In this document: positions 24,841 to 34,670 of the stretch, piece by piece
Layout: each line of letters begins with the position of its first letter
How positions within the stretch are numbered: the stretch's first letter is position 1
Assembly (NCBI GenBank): GCA_002394205.1
Contig: DGTC01000027.1
Span: forward strand, 1 to 64,000
DNA length: 64,000 bases
Source: Lachnospira sp. UBA4346
GTDB lineage: Bacteria > Bacillota > Clostridia > Lachnospirales > Lachnospiraceae
Direction: 5' to 3'
The notes under the pieces: model-generated
What the model was told of the DNA's origin: nothing
What the model saw: the letters and a program-made list of their open reading frames with translations, nothing else
Database searches by the model: none
Position numbers and translations under genes: made by a program

Positions 24841-26872
24841 GATGTGCACGCATCCTTCCCTGACTATTATTGTGCTTGTCTGCATATTGATGATTATGTG
24901 TCTTGTCTACTCGACTTGAACTGGATGATCTCTTTTTTCCATTTCCGATATTCTTTTCCCTATTTTTAACATCTTTATTTTTATGACTTGCACGATATTT
25001 TCCTGTTTTTGATACAGATTCCTGTGTTGAACCATTCTTTTCTTTTTTCTTACCCGACTTATATGTATTCTTAGAAAATGGTCTTGGCGGAATCAGACAA
25101 TGCTTATCATAACCTATCAAATCTGTTCTGTGATTTGTTATTAAGGCTTCTTTTACCAACTCATAATTCTCCGGATTGCGATACTGAATCAACGCTCTCT
25201 GCATTGCTTTCTCATGGAATGTAACCGGTGTATAGACCTTTTCCATCGTTTCAGGGTCATACCCTGTATAATACATACAAGTAGATAGTGTTGACGGCGT
25301 TGGATAAAAATCCTGCACCTGCTCCGGAATATAGCCTAAATCTCTAATATACTCCGCAAGTTCAATTGCTTCTTTCATCGTTGAGCCCGGATGTGATGAC
25401 ATCAGGTAAGGCACAACAAACTGCTCTTTTCCTGTCTTTTTGTTGATACGTTCGTATCGTTTTAAAAATGCTTCATAAACCTCATTCTTCGGTTTTCCCA
25501 TTCGTTTTAGAACTGCATCTGACACATGTTCCGGTGCTACACGAAGCTGCCCACTGATATGATGTTCACAAAGTTCTCGAATAAATGTATCATCTGCATC
25601 TGCCATACAATAATCAAAACGAATACCTGAGCGGATAAAAACCTTTTTAATTCCTTCAATGGCACGCAATTTACGCAGCAATGCGATATAATCCTTATGG
25701 TCTACAATCAGATTCTTGCAAGGCTCTGGAAACAGACACTGCTTATTTGGACACACGCCCTTGGTAAGCTGCTTCTTACAAGAAGGTCCTCTAAAATTCG
25801 CAGTCGGACCTCCAACATCATGAATATATCCCTTAAAATCAGGATCATGCGTAATTGTTTTCGCCTCATCAATAATGGATTCATGACTACGCACCTGTAC
25901 AATTCGTCCTTCGTGAAATGTCAACGCACAGAAACTGCATCCACCAAAACAACCTCTGTTATTGGTTACACTGAACTTAATTTCCGATAACGCAGGGATT
26001 CCGCCTAACTTCTCATAAAAAGGATGGTATGTTCTTGTAAATGGCAATGCATAGACATCATCCATCTCCTGTGTGGTCAACGGATATGCTGGCGGATTCT
26101 GTACAACGTAAAGTTTCTCTTTATATTTCTCAACCAATGTTTTTGCCACATACGGATCTGTATTGCGATACTGAATTCCAAAACTTTGTGCATACACTTT
26201 CTTATCTGCACATACTGCATCATAATCCGGCAATTCGATATAATCATAAAGGTTTTCTATGGTTTTTGCCTTATATACTGTACCTCTGATAAATGTAATA
26301 TCTGAAACATCCAATCCGCTGTTTAACGCATCTGCGATTTCTACAATCGAATGTTCGCCCATTCCATAAGAAATAATATCCGCACCGGAATCAATCAGAA
26401 TGGAATGTTTTACTTTATCTGACCAATAATCATAATGTGCCAGCCGCCGAAGTGACGCTTCGATTCCACCAATAATAATTGGAGAATCTTTATAGGTCTG
26501 ACGAATCAGATTACAATACACCACCGTCGCATAATCCGGACGCTTTCCCATCACACCACCGGGCGTATATGCATCCTGATGTCTGCGCTTCTTATTTACT
26601 GTATAATGATTCACCATGGAATCCATATTTCCGCCGGAAACTAAGAATCCCAATCTTGGTTTTCCTAATATCGTTATACTTTCCTTTACTTTCCAATCCG
26701 GCTGTGATATAATTCCAACCTTATATCCAAATGATTCCAATACCCTGCTGATAATCGCAGGTCCAAACGAAGAATGGTCTACGTAAGCATCCCCAATTAC
26801 ATACACAAAATCACACTGTTCCCAACCACGCTCCTCCATATCAGCTCTACAAATCGGTAAAAATTTATTCAT
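24821..26872 (-). CDS. YgiQ family radical SAM protein
   Basis: A 683-residue protein typical of the YgiQ/UPF0313 family: N-terminal GDAYVDHSSFGPAII and GGIEASLRRLAHYDYWSDKV, the radical SAM cluster motif NRGCFGGCSFCALTFHEGR (three Cys for the 4Fe-4S cluster), and LRVAPEHVSDAVLKRMGKP and GYIPEQVQDFYPTPSTLSTCMYY later (read in part). The reaction is unknown even for well-studied members. The last 90 residues are Lys/Ser/Asn/His-rich and low complexity, ending HHGTKKR, a common but unexplained tail. It overlaps the preceding rsuA-type gene by 8 bases. Confidence 0.9.
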   Translation of the reverse strand: MNKFLPICRADMEERGWEQCDFVYVIGDAYVDHSSFGPAIISRVLESFGYKVGIISQPDWKVKESITILGKPRLGFLVSGGNMDSMVNHYTVNKKRRHQDAYTPGGVMGKRPDYATVVYCNLIRQTYKDSPIIIGGIEASLRRLAHYDYWSDKVKHSILIDSGADIISYGMGEHSIVEIADALNSGLDVSDITFIRGTVYKAKTIENLYDYIELPDYDAVCADKKVYAQSFGIQYRNTDPYVAKTLVEKYKEKLYVVQNPPAYPLTTQEMDDVYALPFTRTYHPFYEKLGGIPALSEIKFSVTNNRGCFGGCSFCALTFHEGRIVQVRSHESIIDEAKTITHDPDFKGYIHDVGGPTANFRGPSCKKQLTKGVCPNKQCLFPEPCKNLIVDHKDYIALLRKLRAIEGIKKVFIRSGIRFDYCMADADDTFIRELCEHHISGQLRVAPEHVSDAVLKRMGKPKNEVYEAFLKRYERINKKTGKEQFVVPYLMSSHPGSTMKEAIELAEYIRDLGYIPEQVQDFYPTPSTLSTCMYYTGYDPETMEKVYTPVTFHEKAMQRALIQYRNPENYELVKEALITNHRTDLIGYDKHCLIPPRPFSKNTYKSGKKKEKNGSTQESVSKTGKYRASHKNKDVKNREKNIGNGKKRSSSSSRVDKTHNHQYADKHNNSQGRMRAHHGTKKR

Positions 26873-27617
26873 TCTTTTCTAACCCTTCTGCCTTTTTTGT
26901 AATTCGCTGCAAATCTGCAAGTTCTTCCTCTGTAAGTGGACGGTACGCTCCCGCTTCCAGTGTCTCGTCCAATCGTAATGTTCCCATCGACAAACGTTTC
27001 AAGTACAGCACTTCTGAACCCGTTGCAAGAAACATCTTCTTAATCTGATGAAACTTACCTTCCCGAATCGTAACCAGAATTTCACTCATATCTGCCGCTG
27101 CACGAACAATCTCTAACACAGCCGGCATTGTCTGATATTCTCCGTCAATCACGACCCCCTTAGCAAATGCTTCAATATGCTTCTGCGTAATCATTCCTTT
27201 GACTTTTGCATAATACTGCTTGTCTACATGCTTCTTTGGTGCAAGCAAATCATGTGCAAGCGCACCGTCATTTGTAATCAGCAGCAATCCTTCCGTATCT
27301 TTATCAAGTCTGCCAACCGGAAACAGATCTTTTCTCGCTGTTTTATCAAGCAAATCAATAACCGTTTTCTGCTTCTTATCCATCGTTGCCGTCAGAACAC
27401 CCGCCGGCTTATGCAGCATATAATACTCATATTCTGAATAATTTACCTGAATACCATCTACACTGACAATCGCCTGTTCTCCATCAATCTTTTCTTCCGG
27501 TCTTGTAATCGTTACACCATCGACCACAACTCTGCCTTTTTTAATTTTTTCTTTGACCTGACTGCGTGTTCCCACCTGCATGTCAGCCAGATATTTATCT
27601 AATCTAATCCATGCCAT
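26865..27617 (-). CDS. RsuA/RluB-family pseudouridine synthase
   Basis: 250 residues: S4 domain (MAWIRLDKYLADMQVGTRSQ) then the RsuA-family core YYMLHKPAGVLTAT, the catalytic block VGRLDKDTEGLLLITNDG (D105 catalytic) and REGKFHQIKKMFLATG. The protein modifies one uridine of rRNA. I chose the ATG at 27615-27617, which follows the stop of the rsmF-type gene by 1 base in a TAA-T-ATG arrangement, over an in-frame start 24 bases upstream. Confidence 0.9.
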   Translation of the reverse strand: MAWIRLDKYLADMQVGTRSQVKEKIKKGRVVVDGVTITRPEEKIDGEQAIVSVDGIQVNYSEYEYYMLHKPAGVLTATMDKKQKTVIDLLDKTARKDLFPVGRLDKDTEGLLLITNDGALAHDLLAPKKHVDKQYYAKVKGMITQKHIEAFAKGVVIDGEYQTMPAVLEIVRAAADMSEILVTIREGKFHQIKKMFLATGSEVLYLKRLSMGTLRLDETLEAGAYRPLTEEELADLQRITKKAEGLEKNE

Positions 27618-27618
27618 A

Positions 27619-28995
27619 TTACTGCCAACGCCATCCTGCAAGATACTTATTTTTTAAAGATGTTCCATTGAACTTACCCCAGCCTAATGGATATCCGTCT
27701 ACACAGAGCAAGTTCCAGCCTTTTTCCGTCTTGTCTGCATAATCTTCCACGTCAATCGTCTCACCTTTCAGATACTTAATGACACGTTCATCTGAAACCG
27801 GAAGATTGATTACTTTATCATATTCTGACATTTTTAATACCATCGCAAATGCCTGACTCGGTTCAAAGCGGTTCTTCTTAACCTCTCCAAGCAATGTACC
27901 ATTCCTCATAATACGAAGCCCTGTCTCGTCCGGCATACAAGGTGATATCTCATAGACTTTATTATCACGAATCTGAAGATATTCTTCATTGATTTGGTAG
28001 CTCACAGATGCCAGGAATTCTTTTAATTCTTCCGGTAATTTTACCTTTGGAAGTTTCTTTAATGCATGATAATCAATCGGCGAATTTTCATCTTTCTGCA
28101 GCAATGCAAGAAAATGTCCTTCCCCCTGCATCTTATGTGGAAAAATACGAACCGTCTTTTCCATATGCACTTCTTTATCAAAATCATCTTCTACATAACC
28201 ATGTGCAAATCCTTCATAATCCTTAATATCAATCAATTTCATCTCCGGACGATTCTTTAACAGATGACGAATGGATTCTTCATCTTCTAACTTTGAAAAT
28301 GTACAAGTAGAATATAGCATCTTACCGCCCGGTTTTAGCATATCAGCACCGAGCAAAATAATATCTCTTTGAATCTCTGCATAGAATTCCGGACCATTTT
28401 TTTGCCAACTCTTAATCAGCTTGTTATCCTTACGAAACATTCCTTCTCCGGAACAAGGTGCATCAATTAACACCTTATCAAAAAATGTTGTAAAACGGTT
28501 TGCAATTCGTTTGGGATCTTCACTTAACACGCACAAATTCGGAATTCCTGACACTTCTACATTCTTAAGCAGTGCCTTCGCACGGGAATTACTAATATCA
28601 TTTGTAATCAAAAGTCCTGTCTGCGCTAATTTTGCTCCCAGTTCCGTTGACTTTCCACCCGGTGCTGCACACATATCAAAAACAACATCTCCTTCTTCTA
28701 CCGGAAGGACATTTGCCGGTGTCATCGCACTTGGCTCCTGTATATAATATAATCCTGCAAAATAATATGGATGCTTGGCAGGCTTATCATTTTCACTAAA
28801 ATAAAAACCATTCTCAATCCACGGAATTGGTTTTAATTCAAAAGGCGAAATCCTTAAAAATTCTTCCGGTGAAATTTTTAACGTATTAACTCTTAATCCA
28901 TACAAACGACTGTCGTTAAAGCTCTCTAAATATGCCGGAAATTCATCTTTTAACATTTCTTTCATTGTTTCTAAATATTTCTCTGGTAAACTCAT
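27619..28995 (-). CDS. RsmF-type 16S rRNA cytosine-5 methyltransferase
   Basis: 458 residues. The RsmB/NOP2 methyltransferase core is clear: VFDMCAAPGGKSTELGAKL (SAM-binding), KVLIDAPCSGEGMFRK and GGKMLYSTCTF, where the Cys residues of PCSG and STCT are the catalytic pair. The C-terminal half, about residues 310-458, is the extra domain of YebU/RsmF proteins, ending GWNLLCVDGYPLGWGKFNG. It methylates a cytosine of 16S rRNA (family knowledge). ATG follows GGAG at 6 bases. First gene of a run of RNA-modification genes. Confidence 0.88.
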   Translation of the reverse strand: MSLPEKYLETMKEMLKDEFPAYLESFNDSRLYGLRVNTLKISPEEFLRISPFELKPIPWIENGFYFSENDKPAKHPYYFAGLYYIQEPSAMTPANVLPVEEGDVVFDMCAAPGGKSTELGAKLAQTGLLITNDISNSRAKALLKNVEVSGIPNLCVLSEDPKRIANRFTTFFDKVLIDAPCSGEGMFRKDNKLIKSWQKNGPEFYAEIQRDIILLGADMLKPGGKMLYSTCTFSKLEDEESIRHLLKNRPEMKLIDIKDYEGFAHGYVEDDFDKEVHMEKTVRIFPHKMQGEGHFLALLQKDENSPIDYHALKKLPKVKLPEELKEFLASVSYQINEEYLQIRDNKVYEISPCMPDETGLRIMRNGTLLGEVKKNRFEPSQAFAMVLKMSEYDKVINLPVSDERVIKYLKGETIDVEDYADKTEKGWNLLCVDGYPLGWGKFNGTSLKNKYLAGWRWQ

Positions 28996-29302
28996 GTCTT
29001 TCTCCGTTCATTTCTATCTTAATTTAAAATTGAATTAAAATCTGTTTTTTAAAATTAAATTGGCATCATAGGAACAGCCATTCAAATTTACGATAACAAT
29101 TCAAATATCATAAGAACATTTATATTTATAAAATATCTGATTGAATAAATTCAAACACGTCCTTGACTTATTCATCATTTGAAAGCTGTTCTAAATATAC
29201 GCCATTTATTTCAAGCTATTTTATGTATACAATATACACAACCTGCTCTCTTATCTATTGATTCCCATTTTGTACAAATCCTAACAATTAAGTATATCAT
29301 AT
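28996..29302. other. AT-rich intergenic region
   Basis: About 307 bases, very AT-rich, between the rsmF-type and M23-peptidase genes (both minus strand). I see no gene, hairpin or RNA motif that I can support; it presumably holds the promoter of the rsmF group. Confidence 0.5.
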
Positions 29303-30166
29303 TCAATACGGATAATACAGCACTTTCTTTTCACAACTTTTTAAAATCCAATACGGATTCACTGCGTATTCATCTCCAGCTGCATCCGTAACATACACCC
29401 CCATATGCAGATGAACGGGAAACTTTCCTTTCGTTCCTTCTGTTCCATACCCTGTATTTCCCATATATCCAAGAAACTGTCCGGCGCAAACATTCATTCC
29501 CTCATGTAATCCTTCCGCATAAGAATCCAAATGCGCATAGTAGAAATACAATCCGTGTTCTGATGTGATCCCAATCCGGTAACCGCCTAATTCTAACCAG
29601 CCAATATTTGTAATGATGCCATCAGACATTGACACCACTGGATATTTTCCTGCAATATTTTCCTGTGCCATAATATCAGTGCCCTCATGCGTCCGCTTTC
29701 CGCCATAAGTTCGCTCATTGCGCCAGGAATTTTCATATGTAACCCATTTTGTAGTTTTCGATGATTGTGGAACCGGAAAATATTTAATATCCTGATAAAT
29801 TCCCTCATAAAAATTTTGCATTTTCTGAAATTGATTTCCGCCAATACGTATCATCTGATTCATATGTCTATTGAATTTTAACTTTGAATAATGCAACTGT
29901 TTTTCATCCGTAAGTTCAAATTCATTCCGTAGCATAAGCACTGTCAAATATGTGCCAACTGACACATTTGTTTTTTCTGCAAATTCTTTCAATCTGTCAG
30001 GTTCAATATTAATGTGTACCTGCCGGAATGTCTCATTTTGAAATGAAAAATCCCGGCTGCTTACATACTGAATCGGCTGATTAAGAAACAGCAGCAAAAT
30101 ACCACAACCAAACGTACTAAACAACAGCCACATAAACCACTTCCAGTACTGCCTAAAATGCAACAT
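29303..30166 (-). CDS. Membrane-anchored M23 (LytM-type) peptidase
   Basis: 287 residues. An N-terminal membrane anchor (WFMWLLFSTFGCGILLLFL, about 10-30), a linker domain with predicted helices (60-140), and an M23 peptidase domain. The zinc ligands are H160 and D164 in RTHEGTD, and the second His of VHLHMG (H254); YYAHLD carries the general His (H212). Such enzymes cut peptidoglycan peptides or regulate the amidases outside the cell. It may act in sporulation or cell division (inference from the divergent YlbJ-like neighbour). ATG at 30164-30166 follows GGAAAG at 8 bases; a GTG 9 bases further upstream is an alternative. Confidence 0.85.
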   Translation of the reverse strand: MLHFRQYWKWFMWLLFSTFGCGILLLFLNQPIQYVSSRDFSFQNETFRQVHINIEPDRLKEFAEKTNVSVGTYLTVLMLRNEFELTDEKQLHYSKLKFNRHMNQMIRIGGNQFQKMQNFYEGIYQDIKYFPVPQSSKTTKWVTYENSWRNERTYGGKRTHEGTDIMAQENIAGKYPVVSMSDGIITNIGWLELGGYRIGITSEHGLYFYYAHLDSYAEGLHEGMNVCAGQFLGYMGNTGYGTEGTKGKFPVHLHMGVYVTDAAGDEYAVNPYWILKSCEKKVLYYPY

Positions 30167-30253
30167 ATTTCCCACTTTCCGATTGATATTCTGTACTATT
30201 ATAGCTTATTAGAACATAATCTATATACAAAGATTCTTTTCAGGAACATATTT

Positions 30254-31165
30254 ATGCATTTCAAACGTCTTTTATTCAGCATCTTATGTATTGGTATATT
30301 TTTTTTAATCTTATCAACACCTTACATTGCATTTTCCGGTGTCACAAATGGACTAAAATTATGGACATTCACGCTGATTCCGGCACTCTTTCCTTCCATA
30401 TTATTAATTACAATTCTATTAAATGTCATTGATATGCCGCCATTTCTAGCATATCTTTACATACTCTTATCCGGTTTGCTCAGTGGTTTTCCTATGGGTG
30501 CTTATCTGTGTGGCGAATATCATAAGTCTCACCCAAATGAAACCGTATGCAATGAACTCGCTGCCTTTTGTAATATATCCAGCCCTTCTTTTGTATGCAA
30601 TTATATCATCTGCCAGATTCTTCCGTCAGATTCTTCTCTATTGACAGCCCTGCTTTGTATCTATCTTCCAGTCTTAGAATGTATTGCGCTGGTATGTTTG
30701 TTAAACTTTAAACAATTTCACCAATCGGGACAGTCCTATACATCTGTCACTGACAAAGTTACACAGCAAAATTCACTATCCTTATCACAATTTGCGCTAT
30801 TGATTGACTCCTCTATTCTAAAAACAATCACAACACTTTTAAAGTTAGGCGGATATATCATCATTTTCTCTTGTATAACCGCATATATCCAACATGTATG
30901 GACAAATCCTCTGTATGCTGCAATCTTATGCTGCTTTACAGAAATCACCACTGGATTACAATGTGCAAAATCCATCCCACTCCCTCTGACGCTTCAATTT
31001 TTCTTAATCATTTGCACGAACGCCTGGGGCGGCATCTCCACCTTGCTGCAAACTGCCGGCATTACCCATGGTTGTGGTATCAGCATAAAAAAATATACAT
31101 GTAATAAACTTTTGCTGACACTTATTACATTCGTCAATGCATGGTTTATTACATGTATTCTATAA
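30254..31165 (+). CDS. YlbJ-like polytopic membrane protein (sporulation type)
   Basis: 303 residues from ATG at 30254, 7 bases after AGGAA. About eight hydrophobic segments; the region GLKLWTFTLIPALFPSILLI followed by LLSGLLSGFPMGAYLCGEYHK (read in part) matches the SpoIIIM/YlbJ pattern, where the P-LFPS and SGFPMGA phrases are typical of the nucleoside-recognition (Gate) domain. YlbJ is required for spore cortex formation in Bacillus. It is divergent from the M23 peptidase gene; the 87 bases between must hold both promoters. An in-frame start 96 bases upstream is less likely because it would overlap the peptidase gene. Confidence 0.75.
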   Translation: MHFKRLLFSILCIGIFFLILSTPYIAFSGVTNGLKLWTFTLIPALFPSILLITILLNVIDMPPFLAYLYILLSGLLSGFPMGAYLCGEYHKSHPNETVCNELAAFCNISSPSFVCNYIICQILPSDSSLLTALLCIYLPVLECIALVCLLNFKQFHQSGQSYTSVTDKVTQQNSLSLSQFALLIDSSILKTITTLLKLGGYIIIFSCITAYIQHVWTNPLYAAILCCFTEITTGLQCAKSIPLPLTLQFFLIICTNAWGGISTLLQTAGITHGCGISIKKYTCNKLLLTLITFVNAWFITCIL

Positions 31166-31180
31166 AAATATACCTGCTCT

Positions 31181-31861
31181 TTATTGTTCCTTTGTTGCGT
31201 CATAGACATCTATAGTTGCTTCTGCAACTTCTGTATCTCCTAACAATGCCTCTCGCTCCTGCGTTGTTACAACAGATTCATCAGCCTGTGCAGCTTCTTC
31301 CTGTACAGATTCTTCCGGCTGTGCTACGTCTGTCTGTAATTCCTTACGGTTATTATTTACAACGCCTAAAATATTCTCAAGACCTGACATCAATGAATTG
31401 TATCGATCTCGATTATCTTTGATAGAATGTTCAATGATATATTGTAACTTTTCTAACATATCATCTGTATACTGAATTGCGCCCATTCTGATTTCATTTG
31501 CATCATTTGTAGCAGCATCCAAAATCTGTTGTGCCTGTTCTTTTGCCTGCTCTAACATCATATTTGCCTGTGCATACGCACGCTGCATAATTTCATGCTG
31601 ATTAATCAATTCTGCTGTCTGCACCTGTGCTTCATTTAAAATCGTCTCTGCCTGTTCTTTCGCATCCTCAATAATCTTATCTTTATTATCAATTATCTTC
31701 TGGTAACGACGAATTTCATCCGGTGTACTTGCCTTTAATTCATCAAGATATTCTTCAATCTTTGATTTACTTACGATGACCTTGTCGGAAGAAAAACGAT
31801 ATGGCTTCGCAAGTTCTAATTCTGATTCTATTTCGCTGATTTTCGTTTCAATTCTACTCAT
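31181..31861 (-). CDS. Coiled-coil protein, DivIVA/ATPase-H-like
   Basis: 226 residues, mostly long helices: ISEIESELELAKPYRFSSDK, then VIVSKSKIEEYLDELKAS, a heptad-like region AKEQAETILNEAQVQTAELI with repeated AKEQAxxIL elements, and an acidic Gln/Glu-rich C-terminus (QPEESVQEEAAQADESVV). This is the composition of DivIVA-like or V-ATPase-subunit-H-like coiled-coil proteins often found next to coaD in clostridia. Cytoplasmic. It starts 10 bases after the coaD stop and is probably in that operon. A structural role at the membrane is possible, but unproven. Confidence 0.6.
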   Translation of the reverse strand: MSRIETKISEIESELELAKPYRFSSDKVIVSKSKIEEYLDELKASTPDEIRRYQKIIDNKDKIIEDAKEQAETILNEAQVQTAELINQHEIMQRAYAQANMMLEQAKEQAQQILDAATNDANEIRMGAIQYTDDMLEKLQYIIEHSIKDNRDRYNSLMSGLENILGVVNNNRKELQTDVAQPEESVQEEAAQADESVVTTQEREALLGDTEVAEATIDVYDATKEQ

Positions 31862-31871
31862 TTTCTGCTCC

Positions 31872-32357
31872 TCATCTGATTATATTATACTTTTCATAGA
31901 CTCTGTCAATAATCTGAGCCGGAACAAATTTACGAATATCCCCACCATACATTGCCATTTCTTTCACGATACTTGAGCTCAAATAAGCATATTTTAAACT
32001 TGTATTTAAAAAGATTGTATCAATATCTGAATTTGCAACACGATTGGTCTGTGACATTGCTAACTCATATTCAAAATCTGTAACTGCACGAAGTCCACGG
32101 ATAATTACCTGAACATTCTGCTCTCTGGCAAAGTCAACCAACAGTCCCTGAAAAGACATGATTTCTACATTTTCCAAGTCTTTCGTGACTTCTTTTAACA
32201 TATTAACACGTTCCTCAACCGAAAACAACGGCTTTTTTGTGCTGTTATTTAATACACCTACAATCAAATGATCCGCCAGTTGCGCAGAACGACGAATAAT
32301 ATCAAGATGTCCTAACGTTACCGGATCAAAACTGCCTGGATAAATTGCTGATTTCAC
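31872..32357 (-). CDS. coaD: Phosphopantetheine adenylyltransferase
   Basis: 161 residues, standard length. The nucleotidyltransferase pattern YPGSFDPVTLGHLDIIRRSA contains the GHLD (TxGH) motif; RGLRAVTDFEYE and FLNTSLKYAYLSSSIVKEMA follow, the latter the STSIVKE-type substrate motif. It makes dephospho-CoA from 4'-phosphopantetheine and ATP, step 4 of CoA synthesis. It follows rsmD by 2 bases, the usual Firmicutes order. Confidence 0.96.
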   Translation of the reverse strand: MKSAIYPGSFDPVTLGHLDIIRRSAQLADHLIVGVLNNSTKKPLFSVEERVNMLKEVTKDLENVEIMSFQGLLVDFAREQNVQVIIRGLRAVTDFEYELAMSQTNRVANSDIDTIFLNTSLKYAYLSSSIVKEMAMYGGDIRKFVPAQIIDRVYEKYNIIR

Positions 32358-32359
32358 AA

Positions 32360-32920
32360 CTACTCATCCCCTTTCAGTCTCAAAAAGAGATGTTTGTTTG
32401 TTTTATAATTTTTGATTTTATATACTTCATATCCCAATTCCGGAATATACGATAAATCTGCTTTTAATGCATCTTCAATAACCACAATCGTATAAGAATC
32501 AATAATTTTACTATTGCGTAATGCAATCAATGCTTCACGTTCTAAATCCTGATTATATGGTGGGTCCATATATACAATATCAAACACTTCCTGTCCTGAC
32601 AAACGATTAATTGCAGATAATACATCCTGTTCCATAACCGTTGCCTTGTCCGCAAGTTTTGTAAATGCCAAATTCTCTTTAATACAGGCACAAGCCGCTT
32701 TATTATGTTCTACAAGTACAGCTTCCTTCGCACTACGGCTAAGTGCTTCTATTCCGATTGCACCACTTCCTGAATATAAATCCAAAAATCTGCAGCCATA
32801 AATATCTGCCTGTAAGATATTAAATAGTGTCTCTTTAATTTTATCTATTGTTGGTCTTGTCTCTAAACCTTCCAATGTCTTTAGCGGCAAACTTCTTGCT
32901 GTTCCAGCGATTACTCTCAT
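32360..32920 (-). CDS. rsmD: 16S rRNA (guanine-N2) methyltransferase RsmD
   Basis: 186 residues. RVIAGTARSLPLKTLEG, then RPTIDKIKETLFNIL and the SAM-binding FLDLYSGSGAIGIEALSRSA lead to the catalytic DIVYMDPPYNQ motif, all hallmark RsmD blocks. It methylates G966 of 16S rRNA. It lies in the order rsmD-coaD that is common in Firmicutes. Confidence 0.95.
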   Translation of the reverse strand: MRVIAGTARSLPLKTLEGLETRPTIDKIKETLFNILQADIYGCRFLDLYSGSGAIGIEALSRSAKEAVLVEHNKAACACIKENLAFTKLADKATVMEQDVLSAINRLSGQEVFDIVYMDPPYNQDLEREALIALRNSKIIDSYTIVVIEDALKADLSYIPELGYEVYKIKNYKTNKHLFLRLKGDE

Positions 32921-32929
32921 AACTGTGTT

Positions 32930-33946
32930 TTATTCCTTCCATGAAATATTATGATTTGTTTCCATTTTCTTATTTCGAAGCATTAACTCCTGTACTGCCG
33001 TTGCAGGATTCTCATCATGGAATAATACCTTATATACCTGCTCGACGATTGGCATTTCCACCTGATATTTCTGTGCCAACTGATACGCTGCCTTTGCAGA
33101 ATACACTCCTTCAACAACCATTTGAACCTCTTCCATCGCCTGATCTTTTGTATATCCCTTTCCAATCAGAATTCCTGCCCGACGATTTCTGCTATGCATA
33201 CTGGCGCAAGTTACAATCAGATCCCCCATACCGGATAATCCGGAAAATGTCATCGGATCTGCTCCCATTGCAACGCCCAATCTTGCGATTTCCGCAATAC
33301 CTCTTGTAATTAATGCTGCTTTTGTATTATCTCCATAACCTAATCCATCTGCAACACCTGCTGCAAGTGCAATTACATTTTTAAGAGAACCACCGATACA
33401 GATTCCTAACATATCCGGACTAATATAAACACGGAATACATCACTCATAAAAATATTCTGCAAATACTCTGCATCTGCCTTACGCTCTGCACCGATTACA
33501 CATGATGTAGGAATTCCACGTCCTACCTCTTCTGCATGACTCGGTCCTGAAAGGATGGCAACCGTCGCCTGCGGAATTTCCTGCTTAATAATCTGACACA
33601 GTGTCATTAACGAATCTTCTTCTATCCCTTTTCCTACATTTACGATATACTGATTTTCTTTTACATAAGGTGCTATCAGCTTCGATGTTGATCTGGTGTA
33701 CGGTGATGCCACTGCCATAATAATTACATCTGCCGATTCTACTGCATCTTTGGTATCTGCTGTAAATGTAAGTTCTTCCGGCAAACGAACTCCCGGAAGA
33801 CTTTTCTTATTTTCCCGTTCTGTTTGTAATATCTGAATCTCCTCTGGAAACACAGACCACACTTTTACATCATGCTTATTATTATTCAGCAGGATTGCAA
33901 GTCCTAACCCCCAGCTTCCTGCTCCCATTATGCTGATTTTAGCCAT
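32930..33946 (-). CDS. gpsA: Glycerol-3-phosphate dehydrogenase (NAD(P)+)
   Basis: 338 residues. N-terminal NAD-binding MGAGSWGLGLAILLNNNKH, then VNVGKGIEEDSLMT, ILSGPSHAEEVGRGIPTSC, ICIGGSLKNVIALAAGVADG (the catalytic Lys lies in SLKNV) and TFSGLSGMGDLIVTCAS. It reduces DHAP to sn-glycerol 3-phosphate, the backbone for the next gene plsY. The order der-plsY-gpsA is conserved in clostridia. Confidence 0.97.
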   Translation of the reverse strand: MAKISIMGAGSWGLGLAILLNNNKHDVKVWSVFPEEIQILQTERENKKSLPGVRLPEELTFTADTKDAVESADVIIMAVASPYTRSTSKLIAPYVKENQYIVNVGKGIEEDSLMTLCQIIKQEIPQATVAILSGPSHAEEVGRGIPTSCVIGAERKADAEYLQNIFMSDVFRVYISPDMLGICIGGSLKNVIALAAGVADGLGYGDNTKAALITRGIAEIARLGVAMGADPMTFSGLSGMGDLIVTCASMHSRNRRAGILIGKGYTKDQAMEEVQMVVEGVYSAKAAYQLAQKYQVEMPIVEQVYKVLFHDENPATAVQELMLRNKKMETNHNISWKE

Positions 33947-33970
33947 TCTTCTCTCCTATTCTGTCATTTA

Positions 33971-34636
33971 TTATGCCTGTTCTGTATTCTTCGCACCAAT
34001 ACGGCGTTCTGTTCCAGATAACAATCTCTTAATATTTGCGCGATGTCTGACAAAAGCCAATGCAGCCAACACAAATACAATTCCATATGCTTCATAAAGT
34101 GCCATTCCTGACAGTGGAAGCCAACCCAACGTTCCATATATGACCATTTCAATAAAGAACGTGCTAACAAAGACAAGCGAACCTAAAGAAACATATTTTG
34201 AAATGATTGTAACGCCTCCAAATGTTAAAATCCCTAAAATTGTCAGAATCCAGCAATGCTTCGGAAATAAAAATAATGATAATACAACACCTGATGTTGC
34301 TGCAATTCCCTTTCCGCCTTTGAATTTCAAATAAAACGGAAAGTTATGTCCTAATACAACACCAAAACCGCTGTATAAGAACAAAAGCATTTCATTTTCA
34401 CTTCCCCTGCCCACTGTAAAATGTACCAATAAAGCTGCAAATACTGCTTTAAATGTATCAATCAGATACGTAATAATTCCAGCTTTTTTGCCCAATGTGC
34501 GGGTAACATTCGTCGTTCCGGCGTTGCCACTTCCATAATTTCGAATATCAATATGATGAAATCTGCCAAACCAGTAACCTGCCTGAAAGACATTTCCAAA
34601 AATATAACCAATGATTAGACATATTATACGTTCCAT
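33971..34636 (-). CDS. plsY: Glycerol-3-phosphate acyltransferase PlsY
   Basis: 221 residues with several hydrophobic segments and the PlsY motif IRNYGSGNAGTTNVTRTLGKKA, read in part, plus GHNFPFYLKFKGGKGIAATSG. It transfers acyl groups from acyl-phosphate to glycerol-3-phosphate in the membrane, the first step of phospholipid synthesis. I chose ATG at 34634-34636, which follows GGAGGTAGG, over a start 18 bases upstream. It comes 34 bases after der. Confidence 0.95.
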   Translation of the reverse strand: MERIICLIIGYIFGNVFQAGYWFGRFHHIDIRNYGSGNAGTTNVTRTLGKKAGIITYLIDTFKAVFAALLVHFTVGRGSENEMLLFLYSGFGVVLGHNFPFYLKFKGGKGIAATSGVVLSLFLFPKHCWILTILGILTFGGVTIISKYVSLGSLVFVSTFFIEMVIYGTLGWLPLSGMALYEAYGIVFVLAALAFVRHRANIKRLLSGTERRIGAKNTEQA

Positions 34637-34670
34637 ATAAGAACCTACCTCCATAGTATATCTGTCTTAT

